Assembly (NCBI GenBank): GCA_004020315.1
Contig: SAQG01000009.1
Span: 62,001 to 126,000, forward strand
Direction: 5' to 3'
Length of the DNA stretch: 64,000 nt
Source: Mesorhizobium sp.
GTDB lineage: Bacteria > Pseudomonadota > Alphaproteobacteria > Rhizobiales > Rhizobiaceae
Shown here: piece after piece, positions 38,751-47,331 of the stretch
Layout: each line of letters begins with the position of its first letter
Numbering within the stretch: position 1 is the stretch's first letter
Program-made: the position numbers and the translations under genes
Notes under the pieces: model-generated
Seen by the model: the letters and a program-made list of their open reading frames with translations, nothing else
Database searches by the model: none
What the model was told of the DNA's origin: nothing

Positions 38751-39743
38751 CTACAGCAGCCCGGCCTGCTCGGCCTCGCGGCGCAAATTCTGCCTCGGCC
38801 TTGGCCCGATCTGCTGGATGACCAATCCCGCCGCCAGCGAGCCGAGATCGCCGCAATGCTTCAGGCTGCGGCCTTGCGTGTAGCCGTAGAGGAAACCGGC
38901 GGCATAGAGGTCGCCGGCGCCGGTGGTGTCGACCAGTTCCCGGATTTTGCTCGCCTCGACGGTAACGGTCTCGTCGCCACGCACGATCACCGAGCCCATT
39001 TCGGAGCGGGTGACGGCGGCGATCTTGCAGTCCTTGCGGATCTGGGCCAGCGCCTCGTCGAAGGAGGCGGTCTGGTAGAGCGCCTTGATCTCGTGGCTGT
39101 TGGCAAAGACGATGTCGACGGTGCCCGAGCGCATCAGGTGCAAAAATTCGTCGCGGTAGCGGTCGACGCAGAACGAATCCGACAGCGTCATCGACACTTC
39201 GCGGCCGGCGGCATGGGCGAGCTTCGCCGTCTGCCGGAACGCTTCCTTGGCGCGCGGCGGGTCCCACAGATAGCCCTCGAAATAGGTGACGGCGGCGCCC
39301 GACGCCTTGTCGGCCTCGACATCCTCCGGGCCGAGTTCGACGCAAGCGCCGAGATAGGTGTTCATCGAGCGCTCGCCGTCGGGCGTAACGAAGATCATCG
39401 AGCGCGCCGTCGGCGGTTCGCCGTTGAGCGGCCTGGTGTCGAAGGCGACGCCCTGGGCATGCATGTCATGCGCGTAGATTTCGCCAAGCGTGTCGTTCGA
39501 GACCTTGCCGAAGAAGGCGGCGCGACCGCCGAAGCTAGCGACGCCCGCCGCCGTGTTGCCGGCGCTGCCGCCTGAGGCTTCGATGGCCGGGCCCATGCGG
39601 CTGTAGAGCAGCTCGGCGCGCCTCGTGTCGATCAGGTTCATCGCGCCCTTGATGATGCCGTTCGTCTCCAGAAATGCCTCGTCGCACTGGGCGATGATGT
39701 CGACGATAGCATTACCGATACAAAGCACGTCATAGTTCGGCAT
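38751..39743 (-). CDS. PfkB-family adenosine kinase
   Basis: 330 residues from ATG 39743 with GGAG upstream; eight extra residues to 39767 are unlikely. The N-terminal substrate motif is GGSAGNTAAGVASFGG and the ATP and catalytic motif DTTGAGDLYAAGFLYG carries the catalytic Asp. ANSHEIKALY is also family-typical. In Rhizobiales close relatives are annotated as adenosine kinase, which makes AMP from adenosine; ribokinase-like activity on another nucleoside or sugar cannot be excluded. Confidence 0.88.
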   Translation of the reverse strand: MPNYDVLCIGNAIVDIIAQCDEAFLETNGIIKGAMNLIDTRRAELLYSRMGPAIEASGGSAGNTAAGVASFGGRAAFFGKVSNDTLGEIYAHDMHAQGVAFDTRPLNGEPPTARSMIFVTPDGERSMNTYLGACVELGPEDVEADKASGAAVTYFEGYLWDPPRAKEAFRQTAKLAHAAGREVSMTLSDSFCVDRYRDEFLHLMRSGTVDIVFANSHEIKALYQTASFDEALAQIRKDCKIAAVTRSEMGSVIVRGDETVTVEASKIRELVDTTGAGDLYAAGFLYGYTQGRSLKHCGDLGSLAAGLVIQQIGPRPRQNLRREAEQAGLL

Positions 39744-39934
39744 CAATGATGTCTCCGCGAAAGCCACCGGCTTTCTGGCACGCCGGCCGCGGGCGGGTCT
39801 AGCGATTTGATGCGGGTTTGCCTAGGGTCGGGATCGATTAATCTGGTCGAATGGCAGATGCACCGCATCGCGCTGTGCGTGCCTTGCCTGTCTCCGCCTA
39901 CCTCGGAGATACCAGCCGTGGAATTGGAAACGCC

Positions 39935-40630
39935 GTGATCTCAAGCGCTGCCCGCGCCGCCGCCAGCCGGCTGTTCTCGCCCGAATTCCGCTCGGTGTTC
40001 GTGAAGACGCTGGGCCTGACCTTGTTGGCGCTCGCCGCGCTGTGGTTCGCGATCGAGGGCCTGTTCGAATGGCTGGCCTGGCCATGGATCGACGCATGGC
40101 TGCCTAGCCTGCCGTCCTGGGCAGGATGGCTGGGCTTCATCGTCGCTGGGATCGGTCTCGCGCTGGGTTTGGCACTGCTGATCGCGCCGGTGACGGCGAT
40201 CATCGCCGGCCTGTTCCTCGACGACGTCGCCGAAGTGGTCGAGCGCACCGACTATCCCAATGACCCGCCCGGCCGCGCCATGCCGGCACTGCGCTCGATG
40301 GTGCTGGCGATAAGATTCTTCGGCGTCGTCATCCTCGGCAACATCGTCGCCCTGCTGCTTCTGCTGGTGCCGGGCATCAACATCGCCGCCTTCTTCATCG
40401 TCAACGGCTATCTGCTCGGGCGTGAGTTCTTCGAGTTCGCCGCCATGCGCTTTCGCCCGGAGGTCGAGGCCCGGGCGTTGCGCAAAAAACATGCCGTCAC
40501 GGTGTTCCTCGCCGGGCTGGTTATCGCTGCTTTCCTCGCCATGCCGCTGCTCAACCTTCTGACGCCGCTGTTCGCAGCCGCGATGATGGTGCATTTGCAC
40601 AAAGCGATCTCAGCGCGGGAAGCGGCTTAG
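39935..40630 (+). CDS. EI24/CysZ-like inner-membrane protein
   Basis: About 231 residues from GTG 39935 (ISSAARAAASRLFSPEFRSV), the point at which family-like sequence begins; an in-frame ATG at 39851 would add 28 residues. Four to five membrane helices, with the EI24 pattern VTAIIAGLFLDDVAEVVE and LLLVPGINIAAFFIVNGYLLGREFFE. Relatives are annotated as sulfate transporter family (CysZ) proteins, but the substrate is not established. It ends at the start of an intergenic palindromic repeat. Confidence 0.82.
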   Translation: MISSAARAAASRLFSPEFRSVFVKTLGLTLLALAALWFAIEGLFEWLAWPWIDAWLPSLPSWAGWLGFIVAGIGLALGLALLIAPVTAIIAGLFLDDVAEVVERTDYPNDPPGRAMPALRSMVLAIRFFGVVILGNIVALLLLLVPGINIAAFFIVNGYLLGREFFEFAAMRFRPEVEARALRKKHAVTVFLAGLVIAAFLAMPLLNLLTPLFAAAMMVHLHKAISAREAA

Positions 40631-40753
40631 GGTGTGCTGATATTCAGGTGGTGCCGACTCGCGAATGGCGGTTCCTGTGCTTCCGGTGCGTAGCCAAACG
40701 TTACGCTCCGTTCCGGTTCCATTCTGCGGCCTGACCTGAATCTCAGCACACCC
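40630..40753. repeat. Intergenic palindromic repeat with 20-bp terminal arms
   Basis: Left arm GGGTGTGCTGATATTCAGGT (40630 to 40649) and right arm 40734 to 40753, complementary in 19 of 20 positions. The middle also folds on itself (GAATGG near 40664 with CCATTC near 40718). It fills the gap between convergent genes and begins on the last base of the upstream stop codon. Confidence 0.85.
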
Positions 40754-40758
40754 CGGCG

Positions 40759-41754
40759 CTAGCGTAAAAGAAAACCGCGTCCCAACTCGTCGTCGGGTTC
40801 GACGATGAATTCGGCCCGCCCGGAGTAGAAGGCGCGGCCGCCGACGCGAGCGATGATGGCGTCATGCGGCCCGGCTTTCGCGCTCCTCGCCACGCTGCCG
40901 GAAAAGCGCGCGCCGGCGATACTCTCGAACAGCCGCGTCTGGCCGGCGATTTCCCCCTTGGCATGCATTGCCGGCAGCCGCGCAGTGACGCCCGAGCCGG
41001 TCGGCGAACGGTCGACCTCGGCCTCGGCGAAGACGCAGATGTTTTTGGTCGGGGTATCGGAAAATACGTCCTGTCCGTCGGTCAGGATGGTGCCGTAGAG
41101 AAAGGCAAGATCCGAATGGTCGGGATGCGACAGCGGGAACTCGGCCTTCAATTTCACGGTCAGCGCCGTCGCCGCATCGACGAAATCGCGCACGCGGTTC
41201 TTGCCGAATTCCAGCCCGAACTGGCGGCAATCGGCCAGCGCATAGAAGGCGCCGCCATAGGCGATGTCGAAGCCGATCGCACCAAAACCCGGCAATTCGA
41301 TCTCCTGATCGCGGGCGAACAGAAAGGCCGGCACACTTTCGAATGACACAGCACCTGCCGTGCCGCCTTGCACCTCGACCGAGGCGACGACCAGCCCGCA
41401 TGGCGCTTCGATGTTGACTGTCGTCACCGGCTCCTGCCGCGCCACCAGCCCTTCGTCGACGGCGTAGCGGCCGAGCGCGACGATGGCGTGGCCGCACATC
41501 GTCGAATAGCCCTCATTGTGCATGAACAGCACGGCGAGGTCGGCGCCGGGCAAGTCGGGTTCCACCAGCAGCGCGCCATACATGTCGTAGTGGCCGCGCG
41601 GCTCGAACATCAGGATCTTCCTGAGATGGTCGAGATGATCGCGCACATAGGCGCGTTTTTCCAGGATCGTGCCCGCGGGGATATTGGGATAACCGCCGGT
41701 GACGATCCGCAGCGGCTCGCCGCCGGTGTGCATGTCGACGACGGTGAGCGTCAT
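40759..41754 (-). CDS. Trans-3-hydroxy-L-proline dehydratase (proline racemase family)
   Basis: 331 residues. The first catalytic cysteine, Cys87, is in STMCGHAIVALGRY. At the second catalytic position the sequence is DRSPTGSGVTAR with Thr253, where racemases and 4-hydroxyproline epimerases have Cys. The Cys/Thr pair is the established marker of trans-3-hydroxy-L-proline dehydratases, which give pyrroline-2-carboxylate. It is translationally coupled (4-base overlap) to the PEP-mutase-family gene upstream. Confidence 0.9.
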   Translation of the reverse strand: MTLTVVDMHTGGEPLRIVTGGYPNIPAGTILEKRAYVRDHLDHLRKILMFEPRGHYDMYGALLVEPDLPGADLAVLFMHNEGYSTMCGHAIVALGRYAVDEGLVARQEPVTTVNIEAPCGLVVASVEVQGGTAGAVSFESVPAFLFARDQEIELPGFGAIGFDIAYGGAFYALADCRQFGLEFGKNRVRDFVDAATALTVKLKAEFPLSHPDHSDLAFLYGTILTDGQDVFSDTPTKNICVFAEAEVDRSPTGSGVTARLPAMHAKGEIAGQTRLFESIAGARFSGSVARSAKAGPHDAIIARVGGRAFYSGRAEFIVEPDDELGRGFLLR

Positions 41755-42554
41755 GCGTTGGGTTCGGCAAACAACGCCTGCAGCTTGCCGAATGGCATGG
41801 CGGTGCGGGTGAAGCCGAAGGTGCCGTCCTGCTGGATTTCGCGCGCCGCCGTTTCCAGCATGCCGAAGGCGAAATTGGTCAGCCAGGGCCCGAGCGAAAT
41901 GCGCTTGACCCCGGCCAGGGCAAGATCAGCGATGGTGAAGCCGGGCCTCACCATGACGTTGACCGGCTTGGTCAGCGCCGAGCAGACGGTTCGCACCGTC
42001 TCGATGTCGCCGAGGCCCGGCGCGTAGAGCACGTCGGCGCCGGCCTTCTCGAAGGCTTGCAGCCGCTTGATCGTGTCGTCGATGTCGGGCTTGCCCCACA
42101 GAAAATTCTCGGCCCGGGCGGTGAAGACGAAGTCGTGCTTCAGCGCCCGTGCTGCCTCCGCTGCGGCGGCGACGCGCTCGACGGCATGCGAAAAATCGTA
42201 GATCGGCTTGTCGGGCTCGCCGGTGTGGTCCTCAATCGAGCAGCCGGCGAGGCCCGCCGCCTCGGCCGCGAAGATGGTTTCGGATGCGCTTGTCGCGCTG
42301 TCGCCCTTGCCCTTCTCGAGATCGGCCGAGACCGGCAGGCCGGTCGCCGCCGTCACCTCGCGGCAGTGGTGGATCATCGCCTCGAAGGTCACGGCGCCGT
42401 CGGGCAGGCCGCGCGAAAAGGCGAAGCCCGCGCTGGTCGTCGCTAACGCCTTGAAACCGAAGGAGGCCAGCAGTTTCGTCGTGCCGACGTCCCAGGGATT
42501 GGGCATGACGAAGATCGAGCTGTGCAGGTCGCGAAAGATTTTACCCTTGTCCAT
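41751..42554 (-). CDS. Isocitrate lyase/PEP mutase family protein
   Basis: 267 residues from ATG 42554, with GGGGAG upstream. The barrel is recognisable by FVMPNPWDVGTTKLLASFGF, ATTSAGFAFSRGLPDG, CSIEDHT and FTARAENF. The catalytic loop KKCGH of isocitrate and methylisocitrate lyases is not present, and ADLEKGKGD stands where many members have DLENGFGD. It probably cleaves or decarboxylates a 2-oxo or 2-hydroxy acid, but the reaction is unknown. First gene of a two-gene operon with the hydroxyproline dehydratase. Confidence 0.85.
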   Translation of the reverse strand: MDKGKIFRDLHSSIFVMPNPWDVGTTKLLASFGFKALATTSAGFAFSRGLPDGAVTFEAMIHHCREVTAATGLPVSADLEKGKGDSATSASETIFAAEAAGLAGCSIEDHTGEPDKPIYDFSHAVERVAAAAEAARALKHDFVFTARAENFLWGKPDIDDTIKRLQAFEKAGADVLYAPGLGDIETVRTVCSALTKPVNVMVRPGFTIADLALAGVKRISLGPWLTNFAFGMLETAAREIQQDGTFGFTRTAMPFGKLQALFAEPNA

Positions 42555-42623
42555 GAATGCTCCCCAGAGTGCGAAGCGCATTTTATCCCGCCGTTGCGCG
42601 CCGGGCAAACGAATGCGATTGCT

Positions 42624-43463
42624 TCAGAAGCGATTGGCGTTCTCTCCTGCCAATTTGTCCAATGCGTCGGACCCCTTGACGTATGCGGCCCCGTCCCAGT
42701 GATAGGTGACGGAGATGTCTTGCGAGGAAGCCTCGGGCGCCGGATCGTCGCAGCTTTCGCCATTCGGCACTGTGGCATCGGTCACAGTCGCCTTGATGGC
42801 CGCATAGCGCTGGCCGTCCGCAATGGTCTGAAACGCCAATTGCTGCGTGCGCCTGTAAGTGCACAGGGACTCGTCGAACGTATAGATCATGTCGATCAGT
42901 TCGAACCTGTCGTCGCGGACCAGGATCAGTGGCGTGCTCATATAGCCCTGGCTCGAATTGACATGCATGCTCAGCGTGATGATGGCGTCATCGCCGGGCC
43001 CGATCGGCAGCTTGCCCGGATCGCGGAAAGAGGTGCTCCGGTCGACGGCGACATTGACGGCATCGAGCAGTCTCGGCTTGCCGGCAAGATCGTAGAGCGC
43101 AAGCACCGCAAAACCCTCGGCGCTGTCGGAGGAACTGCCGAGATCGAACAGCATGGCCAGCCGATCCTTGCCGCCAGCCTTGACGTCGAGCGCGGCGGCG
43201 TCCGACGTTTCGGGCGGCGAGCCACCGCTATCCAGACCGTTGATATGGCGCATCTCGATCGGCATGGAACCCCGATAGAAGCCGTCCTTGTCCGCCGCCA
43301 GATCGGGAATGACCATCCTGGCGAGGTCGAGATAAGTCGTGCCCTCGTGACCGGGCACGGCGCTGGCGAGTTCCGGATAGCTGACGGCTTCAGCGCTGGC
43401 CGTCGCCCACAGGCACGGCAGCAGCAGGCATGCAAAGATGAAGCGAAGCAGGTTAGCAGTCAT
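42624..43463 (-). CDS. Secreted protein of unknown function, 279 residues
   Basis: A signal peptide is clear (MTANLLRFIFACLLLPCLWA, cleavage near TASAEA). The mature part has VSYPELASAVPGHEGTTYLD, DLAADKDGFYRG, LDVKAGGKDRLAMLFDLG and a C-terminal VTYHWDGAAYVKGSDALDKL that looks like a beta-sheet exported domain. I do not recognise a family. It is flanked by short gaps and reads in the same direction as its neighbours. Confidence 0.75.
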   Translation of the reverse strand: MTANLLRFIFACLLLPCLWATASAEAVSYPELASAVPGHEGTTYLDLARMVIPDLAADKDGFYRGSMPIEMRHINGLDSGGSPPETSDAAALDVKAGGKDRLAMLFDLGSSSDSAEGFAVLALYDLAGKPRLLDAVNVAVDRSTSFRDPGKLPIGPGDDAIITLSMHVNSSQGYMSTPLILVRDDRFELIDMIYTFDESLCTYRRTQQLAFQTIADGQRYAAIKATVTDATVPNGESCDDPAPEASSQDISVTYHWDGAAYVKGSDALDKLAGENANRF

Positions 43464-43546
43464 GCGTGCGCCTCGTTCCGTTGGGCGCGCGCAAGCTAGC
43501 ACGGACGACCGAGGCGTACAGCCGGATAAGAACCCTGAAGACTCGA

Positions 43547-44215
43547 TCAGTGGATCGGCACCAGCCCGGCAAGTTCGCGCATGTCGTCGAACAAAATGCC
43601 GCCGGCCTCGGTCAGGCCGTCGCGATCGGAATGCGGGTCGCCGTGGTAGGAATAAACGCGCATGCCGGCGGCAATGCCGGCTAATGTCCCGGCGACGCTG
43701 TCCTCGATGACGATGCAGTCGGCGGGCGCGAAGCCCATCGTGCTTGCGGCATGCAGGAACAGGTCGGGAAACGGCTTGCCGCGCGAAACCATGGTCGAGC
43801 TGAACAGTGCACGCTCGAACAGCGGCAGCAGCCCGGTCTGGCCGAGCGTGATGTGCATTTTCGACACCCGTGCCGATGAAGCGACGCAAGTTGCGATGCC
43901 AGCAGCGTGCACGGCTTCGATGAACTCCCTGACATAGGGGACGGCTTCGACGCCATGCGCGAACAGGTCCGGCAGGCCGGCGTTCCAGCGTTCCACGAAA
44001 TCGACGCCGAGGCTGACGCCGGTCGCCTCGACTTCCTTTTGTACCGAGACCATGGAGCGGCCGGAGAAATTCTTGCGACAATATTCGAAGCTTGCCGGGT
44101 AGCCGGCGGTGCTGAGCCATTCGGCGAGGCGTCGATTGGCCAGGTTCTCGGTGTCGACCAGAACCCCGTCGCAATCGAAGATGACGAGCTTGGGTAGGGA
44201 TCGTTTTTCAGTCAT
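43547..44215 (-). CDS. HAD-superfamily hydrolase (phosphatase/phosphoglucomutase-like)
   Basis: 222 residues. The nucleophile motif is VIFDCDGVLVDTENLANRRL with Asp14 and Asp16. Motif II is CVASSARVSK, motif III GKPFPDLFLHAA and motif IV VIEDSVAGTLAGIAAGM. A helical cap between residues 20 and 90 fits the beta-phosphoglucomutase subgroup. The substrate is not clear. Its start codon lies inside the left arm of a perfect 30-bp inverted repeat (44204 to 44233). Confidence 0.9.
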   Translation of the reverse strand: MTEKRSLPKLVIFDCDGVLVDTENLANRRLAEWLSTAGYPASFEYCRKNFSGRSMVSVQKEVEATGVSLGVDFVERWNAGLPDLFAHGVEAVPYVREFIEAVHAAGIATCVASSARVSKMHITLGQTGLLPLFERALFSSTMVSRGKPFPDLFLHAASTMGFAPADCIVIEDSVAGTLAGIAAGMRVYSYHGDPHSDRDGLTEAGGILFDDMRELAGLVPIH

Positions 44216-44353
44216 ATTGAACCATTCTGCCGGAGGGAATTCGGGTCAGGGTCGAGGCCTCGGCGCAGGCCGTGCTGGTGGCACGGTCAAGTCCGAACGC
44301 CGAAGGATTTGGCTCGAACTAACCCGGCAGAATGGTTCAATATGACTGAAAAA
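44204..44353. repeat. Perfect 30-bp inverted repeat flanking a 90-base spacer
   Basis: Left arm 44204 to 44233 (begins TTTTTCAGTCATATTGAACC) and right arm 44324 to 44353 are exact complements over 30 bases. The left arm contains the ATG and first four codons of the HAD gene; the right arm therefore carries an inverted copy of that gene start just after the dut stop. The 90-base spacer (44234 to 44323) holds no gene. Confidence 0.93.
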
Positions 44354-44363
44354 GACCCAGACA

Positions 44364-44849
44364 TCAGGCCGTGCCGGTCGATCCGAAGCCGCCGGAGCCG
44401 CGCGTCGTGCCGCCGGCCAATGTGCGCTCCTCGACCGTCGCCTGCGTCACTGGGGCAAAGACGATCTGGGCGATACGCATGCCGCGCGTCACCGCGAAAT
44501 CCTCGTCGCCGAGATTGATCAGCAGCACCTTGACCTCGCCGCGATAGTCGCTGTCGATGGTGCCCGGCGTGTTGAGGCAAGTGAGACCATGCTTGAAGGC
44601 GAGGCCCGAGCGCGGCCGAACCTGACCTTCCACACCTTCCGGGATCTCCAGGATCAGTCCGGTCGGCACCAGCGCGCGTTTTCCCGGCAGGATCAGCAGC
44701 GGCCGGTCGTCCGGCACCGCGGCGCGCAGATCCATGCCGGCGGCGCCTGGGCTTTCATAGGCGGGAAGTGGCAGGCCTTCGCCATGCGGCAGCCTGACGA
44801 AGCCGACGGCCGGACCGATGACGGAGGAAGTGTAGAGAGCTGCGCGCAT
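44364..44849 (-). CDS. dut: Deoxyuridine triphosphatase
   Basis: 161 residues with all five dUTPase motifs: [48 protein letters not shown] and the C-terminal [10 protein letters not shown]. It hydrolyses dUTP to dUMP and keeps uracil out of DNA. The catalytic Asp is in TIDSDYRGE. Reads leftwards towards the HAD gene, separated by the 30-bp inverted repeat. Confidence 0.96.
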   Translation of the reverse strand: MRAALYTSSVIGPAVGFVRLPHGEGLPLPAYESPGAAGMDLRAAVPDDRPLLILPGKRALVPTGLILEIPEGVEGQVRPRSGLAFKHGLTCLNTPGTIDSDYRGEVKVLLINLGDEDFAVTRGMRIAQIVFAPVTQATVEERTLAGGTTRGSGGFGSTGTA

Positions 44850-44933
44850 GAGGCTGATCCTATCGCTATCAACGCCGATTCGGTCAACTCGGCGGCAATG
44901 CTATCAACGGCTTTCTTTCTGAGCAGTTCCGCT

Positions 44934-45404
44934 TCAGCGCAGTTCTACGGGAACGATCGTCGTCTCCTTGATCTCCTCCATGACAAAAGAGGCCGAAACG
45001 TCCGACAGCGCCACCTTGGCGATCAGCCGCTGATAGAGCCGGTCATAAGCCTTCACGTCGGCGACGCGGGCACGCAACACATAATCGAGGTCGCCGGACA
45101 TGCGGTAGACGCCGGTGATCTCGGGAAAACCGGTGACTGCCGCCCGGAATTTTTGCAGCCAGTCCGGATCGTGATCGGAGGTCCGGATCAGGACGAATAC
45201 CGAAAGGCCAAGGCCGAGCTTGTCCGCATCGACCAGCGCCACCCGGCCGGTAATGACGCCGTCTTCTTCCAGCCGCTTGACCCGGCGCCAGCAGGCGTTG
45301 CGCGACAGCGACACCCTTTCCGACAATTGGTCGACCGACAGTGTGCCGTCGCGTTGCAGCTCGGCCAGCAATCTTCGATCGATCTCATCGATTTCCAGCG
45401 GCAT
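44934..45404 (-). CDS. Lrp/AsnC-family transcriptional regulator
   Basis: 156 residues from ATG 45404 (MPLEIDEIDRRLLAELQRDG); an ATG six codons earlier is possible. The N-terminal helix-turn-helix is LSVDQLSERVSLSRNACWRRV and the C-terminal part is a RAM effector domain (VFVLIRTSDHD, GVYRMSGDLDYVLRARVADV). Members sense amino acids. The inverted repeat at 45413 to 45456 directly upstream suggests autoregulation and control of the divergent small gene. Confidence 0.92.
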   Translation of the reverse strand: MPLEIDEIDRRLLAELQRDGTLSVDQLSERVSLSRNACWRRVKRLEEDGVITGRVALVDADKLGLGLSVFVLIRTSDHDPDWLQKFRAAVTGFPEITGVYRMSGDLDYVLRARVADVKAYDRLYQRLIAKVALSDVSASFVMEEIKETTIVPVELR

Positions 45405-45412
45405 GTGGGATA

Positions 45413-45456
45413 TTTGTCCCAATAATTGCCGAAATACAAGGATGATTTGGGACTAA
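45413..45456. promoter_or_regulatory. Inverted repeat, probable Lrp-type operator
   Basis: TTTGTCCCAA (45413 to 45422) and TTGGGACTAA (45447 to 45456) are complementary in 9 of 10 positions around an AT-rich centre. Located between the Lrp-family gene and the divergent DUF6356 gene. Confidence 0.65.
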
Positions 45457-45520
45457 TCAACCGGAAATTCGTGTCAATCTCTTCATCATCGGGTCTGCAT
45501 ACCCGACAGGAGGGATCGAC

Positions 45521-45736
45521 ATGACAGCACGGCTTGCAAGACTTTTCACCTCTCACCCGGCTTCGGTGGGCGAAACCTATTTCGGTCACATGGCTTTCGC
45601 CGCGTGGTTCTCGTCACGATTGTTCATGGCAGCCTTTGCCGCACTGATTCACGCTTTCTTGCCGTTCTTGTTCGATTCCACGGCAAGCCGGATCATCCGC
45701 GAACTTTATGAGCGGACGCACAACAGGGGACGTTAG
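45521..45736 (+). CDS. Small membrane-associated protein (DUF6356-like)
   Basis: 71 residues starting MTARLARLFTSHPASVGETY, with AGGAGG 7 bases before the ATG. HPASVGETYFGHMAFAAWFS is the recognisable family signature. Residues about 24 to 51 are hydrophobic (AFAAWFSSRLFMAAFAALIH then AFLPFLF), forming one membrane helix. Function unknown. Divergent from the Lrp-type regulator, which probably controls it. Confidence 0.8.
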   Translation: MTARLARLFTSHPASVGETYFGHMAFAAWFSSRLFMAAFAALIHAFLPFLFDSTASRIIRELYERTHNRGR

Positions 45737-45957
45737 AAGCGACGTGCCGGTGAACGGCCTATCTAGGCGAAGCGGTCTTCCCCGGCATGACCGCTCGTCC
45801 CTTAAGTCGGTCGCGGCCAAGTTGCCGCTGGTCGCCTAAGGCAGCGCAATCCCGATCAAGCGCCGCTGGACCTCGAATGCTGAACTTGGCTTGAAGCCGC
45901 GCCGCAATCTGCCATTTGGTGAGACGAGCGCGGCCAAAATAGCCGGGAGCATTGGTC

Positions 45958-47331
45958 ATGGATCTCGTCTTTTCCTCCACCAGAGAATTGGCTGCCGCCA
46001 TTCGTGACCGCAAGATTTCCGCTGTGGAAGCGCTGGACGCGCATCTGGCTGAGATCGACAGGCACAATGACGCGGTCAACGCGGTCGTCACGCTCGACAG
46101 GGAAGCGGCTCGCGCTCGAGCGAAGAAAGCCGACGAAGCCCAGGCGCGCGGCGACGCTTTCGGGCCGCTGCACGGCGTGCCGTTCACGCTGAAGGACACG
46201 CACGAAACGGCTGAGATGAAGACCACGGTCGGCTTTCCGCCGTTTGCCGACTATGTGGCCAGGCAGGACAGCCCGGTCGTTCGCAGGTTGAAAGCGGCCG
46301 GCGGCGTGCTCGTCGGCAGGACAAACGTCGCAACGATGCTGGGCGACTGGCAGTCCAACAATCCGCTGTTCGGCCGCACCAGTAATCCGTGGAATCTCCA
46401 GCGCACCGCCGGCGGTTCCAGCGGGGGAGCCGCGGCAGCACTTTGCACGGGCATGACGTCATTCGAACTCGGCACCGATATGCAGGATTCGATCCGCCTG
46501 CCTGCCGCTTTCTGCGGCGTCTACGGCCTCAAGCCGACCGAGCATCGCGTCTCCCTGGCCGGCGCCTTTCCCGATCCCGGTGGCCTACCGCGCGGCGTGC
46601 GGCTGATGTCCTGCATCGGTCCGCTGGCCCGCAACGTCGAAGATCTGGCGCTGATCCTGGGGATCATTGCAGGGCCGGATGGCAGCGACACCGACCTTGC
46701 GCCGGTGCCGGTAGAGGACATGCCGAAGCTTGATCTCAAGACCCTGCGCATCGCTTTCGCGCCGGCCTTTCCGGGTTTTCCGGTGGCTGGCGAGATCAGG
46801 GCCGCGGTCGAAAGTCTGGCCGAGCAGCTCAAATCTGCGGGCGCGGTCGTCGAGGAAGCAAGACTGCCGACGCTCGACCTGCATGACGATCTGACGCAAG
46901 GCAGCGCGCTGATCGGCATGATGCTGGAGGCTGCGCAGCCAGAGCCGCCAGAAGAACCGACACCGGTCTCGCGCTGGTTCGAGGCGCTCGCCAGCCGCGA
47001 CCGGTCAATCCTTGCCTGGGACCGGTTTTTCGAAGGCTGCGATGTCTTGCTTTGCCCCGTCGCCATGACCACGGCCTTTCCGCATTGCGAGCCGGGAACA
47101 CCGATCAAGGTCGATGACAAGGAGCAGAGCTACTGGATGCTGCCGGCCTATGGCGCGGTGTTCAACTACAGTGGCCACCCGGCACTGTCGCTGCCTTGCG
47201 GGCAGGACCGCCACGGCCTGCCCATCGGCCTGCAACTGGTCGGCAAACGCTGGTCCGAATCGCGGCTGCTCGGCATCGCCAAGGCGATCGAACCGTTCAC
47301 CGGCGGCTTTCGCCGTCCGCCCGGCTATTGA
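45958..47331 (+). CDS. Amidase (amidase signature family)
   Basis: 457 residues from ATG 45958; a TTG two codons earlier is rejected. The Ser-cisSer-Lys triad is visible as Lys79 (GVPFTLKDTHET), Ser154 (AGGSSGGAAAALCTGM) and nucleophile Ser178 (GTDMQDSIRLPAAFCGVYGL). Most family members have GG before the nucleophile, whereas here QD stands there, which may alter substrate choice. It hydrolyses an amide, and the substrate is unknown. The last 7 bases overlap the convergent oxidase gene. Confidence 0.92.
   Translation: MDLVFSSTRELAAAIRDRKISAVEALDAHLAEIDRHNDAVNAVVTLDREAARARAKKADEAQARGDAFGPLHGVPFTLKDTHETAEMKTTVGFPPFADYVARQDSPVVRRLKAAGGVLVGRTNVATMLGDWQSNNPLFGRTSNPWNLQRTAGGSSGGAAAALCTGMTSFELGTDMQDSIRLPAAFCGVYGLKPTEHRVSLAGAFPDPGGLPRGVRLMSCIGPLARNVEDLALILGIIAGPDGSDTDLAPVPVEDMPKLDLKTLRIAFAPAFPGFPVAGEIRAAVESLAEQLKSAGAVVEEARLPTLDLHDDLTQGSALIGMMLEAAQPEPPEEPTPVSRWFEALASRDRSILAWDRFFEGCDVLLCPVAMTTAFPHCEPGTPIKVDDKEQSYWMLPAYGAVFNYSGHPALSLPCGQDRHGLPIGLQLVGKRWSESRLLGIAKAIEPFTGGFRRPPGY

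Noticed and set aside
44342..44518. Rightward gene starting with the duplicated MTEK codons at the inverted repeat
   Set aside because: It runs antisense through dut with a Arg/Ser-rich product and is explained by the inverted duplication of the HAD start.
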